6,816 nt of DNA from a bacterium HR20 (GTDB lineage Bacteria; Bacteroidota; Ignavibacteria; Kapaibacteriales; NICIL-2), in contig BEHW01000105.1 of the NCBI GenBank assembly GCA_002898675.1, forward strand, positions 1-6,816, in the 5' to 3' direction. A program made the position numbers and the translations under genes. This document shows positions 5,679-6,816 of this stretch, piece after piece (within the stretch, counting starts at the first letter, position 1; each line of letters begins with the position of its first letter). The notes under the pieces are model-generated. The model had not been told where the DNA came from. It worked only from the letters and a program-made list of their open reading frames with translations, and made no database searches.

Positions 5679-6318
5679 GATGCTTCTGATGTTGAGTTTT
5701 CACTGGTTCAGATTCGTCGCCGGGCGCGTCGCTGCTCTCGTCGCGCCAATACGGTTCGAGAATCGTACGCAAGTGCGCTTTCGCACGGACGATCCAGTTG
5801 CGCGCCGTCGAGAGCGGAACGCCGAGGACGTCGGCGACCTCCTGATAGGTCAGCCCGTTGTAGCATTGCAAGACGACAGCTTCGCGATAGTGCGCTGGGA
5901 GCAGATCCAGCGCCATTGCGATAATCTCGGCTAACTCATTCTGCTCGATGGCTGCCTCACCGAGCGGGTTATACGACTCGATGGCGCCTTCCTCAAATTC
6001 TGTCGTCGGCATGTAGCTTTCGTTCCGCTTCATGATCAGGCAAACGTTCCGCGCGATGCGGAGCAGATACCCACGCAGGTTCGTCATGACGCGCTCAGCA
6101 GAGATTGAGCGCCAGAACGAGATGAACACTTCCTGGCATGCATCCCGTGCGGACGTCTGATCCCCGAGAATCCGTGCGCAATAGACGAACACTCGCCCGC
6201 TGTGGCGATTGTAGAGTTCCTCGAACGCATCGTTGCGTTCGCGTTCGCTGCCGCTCACGAGGAGGCCGTAGAGGTCGTCATCGCTGAGCGACTGATACTT
6301 GCGTTTGCGAATGGGCAT
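5671..6318 (-). CDS. ECF-type RNA polymerase sigma factor
   Basis: This 215-residue protein of the sigma-70 ECF subfamily directs RNA polymerase to a small regulon. Region 2 covers about 32-98: FEELYNRHSGRVFVYCARIL, then ARDACQEVFISFWR and LRGYLLRIARNVCLIMKR for -10 binding and core contact. A variable linker (99-133) follows. Region 4 covers about 135-188: LDLLPAHYREAVVLQCYNGL, then YQEVADVLGVPLSTARNWIVRAK, the helix-turn-helix for the -35 element. No region 1 or region 3 is seen, as expected for ECF factors. The 27-residue tail is acidic, then basic and His-rich (KTQHQKHHG). ATG 6318 is chosen as the only start that fits the family; an ATG at 6331 is out of frame. It is cotranscribed with the membrane anti-sigma-like gene. 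A candidate promoter lies in the 74 bases upstream. The ECF subgroup cannot be named by eye. Confidence 0.93.
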   Translation of the reverse strand: MPIRKRKYQSLSDDDLYGLLVSGSERERNDAFEELYNRHSGRVFVYCARILGDQTSARDACQEVFISFWRSISAERVMTNLRGYLLRIARNVCLIMKRNESYMPTTEFEEGAIESYNPLGEAAIEQNELAEIIAMALDLLPAHYREAVVLQCYNGLTYQEVADVLGVPLSTARNWIVRAKAHLRTILEPYWRDESSDAPGDESEPVKTQHQKHHG

Positions 6319-6365
6319 GCGCGTCGCTCATGGTCCGTAACACACAGAGGCAGCTTTCTGGCTAC

Positions 6366-6396
6366 AATAATACATCACAGTGGTTGATTGTTTCAC
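6366..6396 (-). promoter_or_regulatory. Candidate promoter of the sigma/anti-sigma operon
   Basis: Read on the minus strand, TGAAAC (6395-6390) resembles the -35 element of many ECF sigma factors, such as Bacillus sigma-W (TGAAAC). It is followed 15 bases later by TGTA and then TATTATTG. The same stretch can be read as a housekeeping promoter: GTGAAA, 18 bases, TATTAT. TATTATTG also differs at one position from the Bacteroidota -7 element TAnnTTTG, but no TTTG element is visible upstream. The -35 part lies on the stop codon of the methyltransferase gene. This rests on motif likeness only. Confidence 0.3.
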
Positions 6397-6816
6397 TCGC
6401 GCTGGAGCAGAGCCCAGAAAAAACCATCGGTGGAGTGCTCCGCGGGGTCGAAGCGTCCGTGGGCGATACTGCGTAGCTGGGGACGGCGCGAGGTGAGCCA
6501 TTCCAGATGGCGCTCGCCTTCGTCCGGGAAGATGCTGCATGTGCACAGGAGCGCGCGTCCTCCCGGTGCGAGCATCGAAAGGTAGCGCTGGAGAATGTCC
6601 CGTTGCTGCGTCTGGAGTCGTGGCAAATCTTCCGGCCCTAGATGCCATTTCCCATCGGGGTTTCGTCGCCAAACGCCTGAACCACTACATGGCAGATCGA
6701 GCAACAGCCGCTCGGCGCTACCGTCGAGCCGTTTGATAGTTTTTGTCGAGGTGATCGAGCGTGTCTCGATGATACTGACGCCAGCACGAGCTGCTCGGCG
6801 TCGAAGCGCATCGAGC
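6393..6816 (-). CDS. rsmB: RsmB/NOP-family rRNA cytosine-5 methyltransferase, C-terminal part (partial)
   Basis: The minus-strand frame is open from the right edge to the TGA at 6395-6393 and gives 140 residues. It is the C-terminal part of an S-adenosylmethionine-dependent enzyme that methylates carbon 5 of a cytosine in rRNA (position 967 of 16S rRNA for Escherichia coli RsmB). Visible features are the end of the Rossmann fold (ALRRRAARAG), motif IV LLDLPCSGSGVWRRNPDGKW with the cysteine that releases the enzyme from RNA, PEDLPRLQTQQRDIL, and motif VI LLCTCSIFPDEGE with the catalytic cysteine. It ends normally in GFFWALLQRE. The NusB-like N-terminal domain and the methionine-binding motif I lie outside the window. 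RNPD.KW with PEDL fits RsmB better than RsmF, but the exact target base is not certain. The gene runs in the same direction as the sigma operon, 74 bases upstream of it. Confidence 0.88.
   Translation of the reverse strand, partial: LDALRRRAARAGVSIIETRSITSTKTIKRLDGSAERLLLDLPCSGSGVWRRNPDGKWHLGPEDLPRLQTQQRDILQRYLSMLAPGGRALLCTCSIFPDEGERHLEWLTSRRPQLRSIAHGRFDPAEHSTDGFFWALLQRE

Noticed and set aside
5544..5934. Plus-strand open frames opposite the sigma and anti-sigma genes.
   Set aside because: They are Arg- and Ser-rich shadow translations of the conserved minus-strand genes, without motifs.

Overview
The window looks like a chromosomal piece of an aerobic, Gram-negative bacterium of the Bacteroidota/Chlorobiota (FCB) type. 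The evidence is a tandem pair of small five-helix cytochrome oxidase subunit III genes, a short subunit IV, a small CxxC membrane protein after the oxidase genes, two probable lipoproteins (one a von Willebrand A-OmpA fusion), and an ECF sigma/anti-sigma pair. The GC content looks moderately high by eye. Recognisable Shine-Dalgarno sequences are rare, which fits that group. The phylum is an inference from gene content; no rRNA is present.

Plus strand, positions 1 to 4627: one tightly packed run of eight genes. It starts with the 3' end of cytochrome c oxidase subunit I (ctaD). Two different subunit III genes, subunit IV (ctaF) and a 93-residue membrane protein with a CxxC motif follow. Next come a 119-residue probable lipoprotein of unknown function, a 504-residue lipoprotein joining a vWA domain to an OmpA peptidoglycan-binding domain, and dihydrofolate reductase (folA). 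Neighbours overlap or are separated by gaps of at most about 75 bases, so the run could be one transcript: a terminal oxidase module followed by envelope genes and a housekeeping folate gene.

Minus strand, positions 4602 to 6816: the 3' part of an RsmB-type rRNA cytosine-5 methyltransferase enters from the right edge. A 74-base gap with a candidate promoter follows, then an ECF sigma factor gene overlapping by 8 bases a gene for a membrane-bound anti-sigma-like protein. The anti-sigma gene converges on folA, and the two coding ends overlap by 26 bases.

The oxidase subunits assemble in the cytoplasmic membrane to reduce oxygen. The CxxC protein may help in assembly or metal handling (inference only). 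The sigma/anti-sigma pair is a membrane-spanning signalling switch. Its most unusual part is the anti-sigma protein's periplasmic half, which reads like an outer-membrane beta-barrel rather than a normal sensor. This is the best candidate here for something not well described. There is no stretch above 300 bases without a gene, and I see no tRNA, rRNA, mobile element or CRISPR array.
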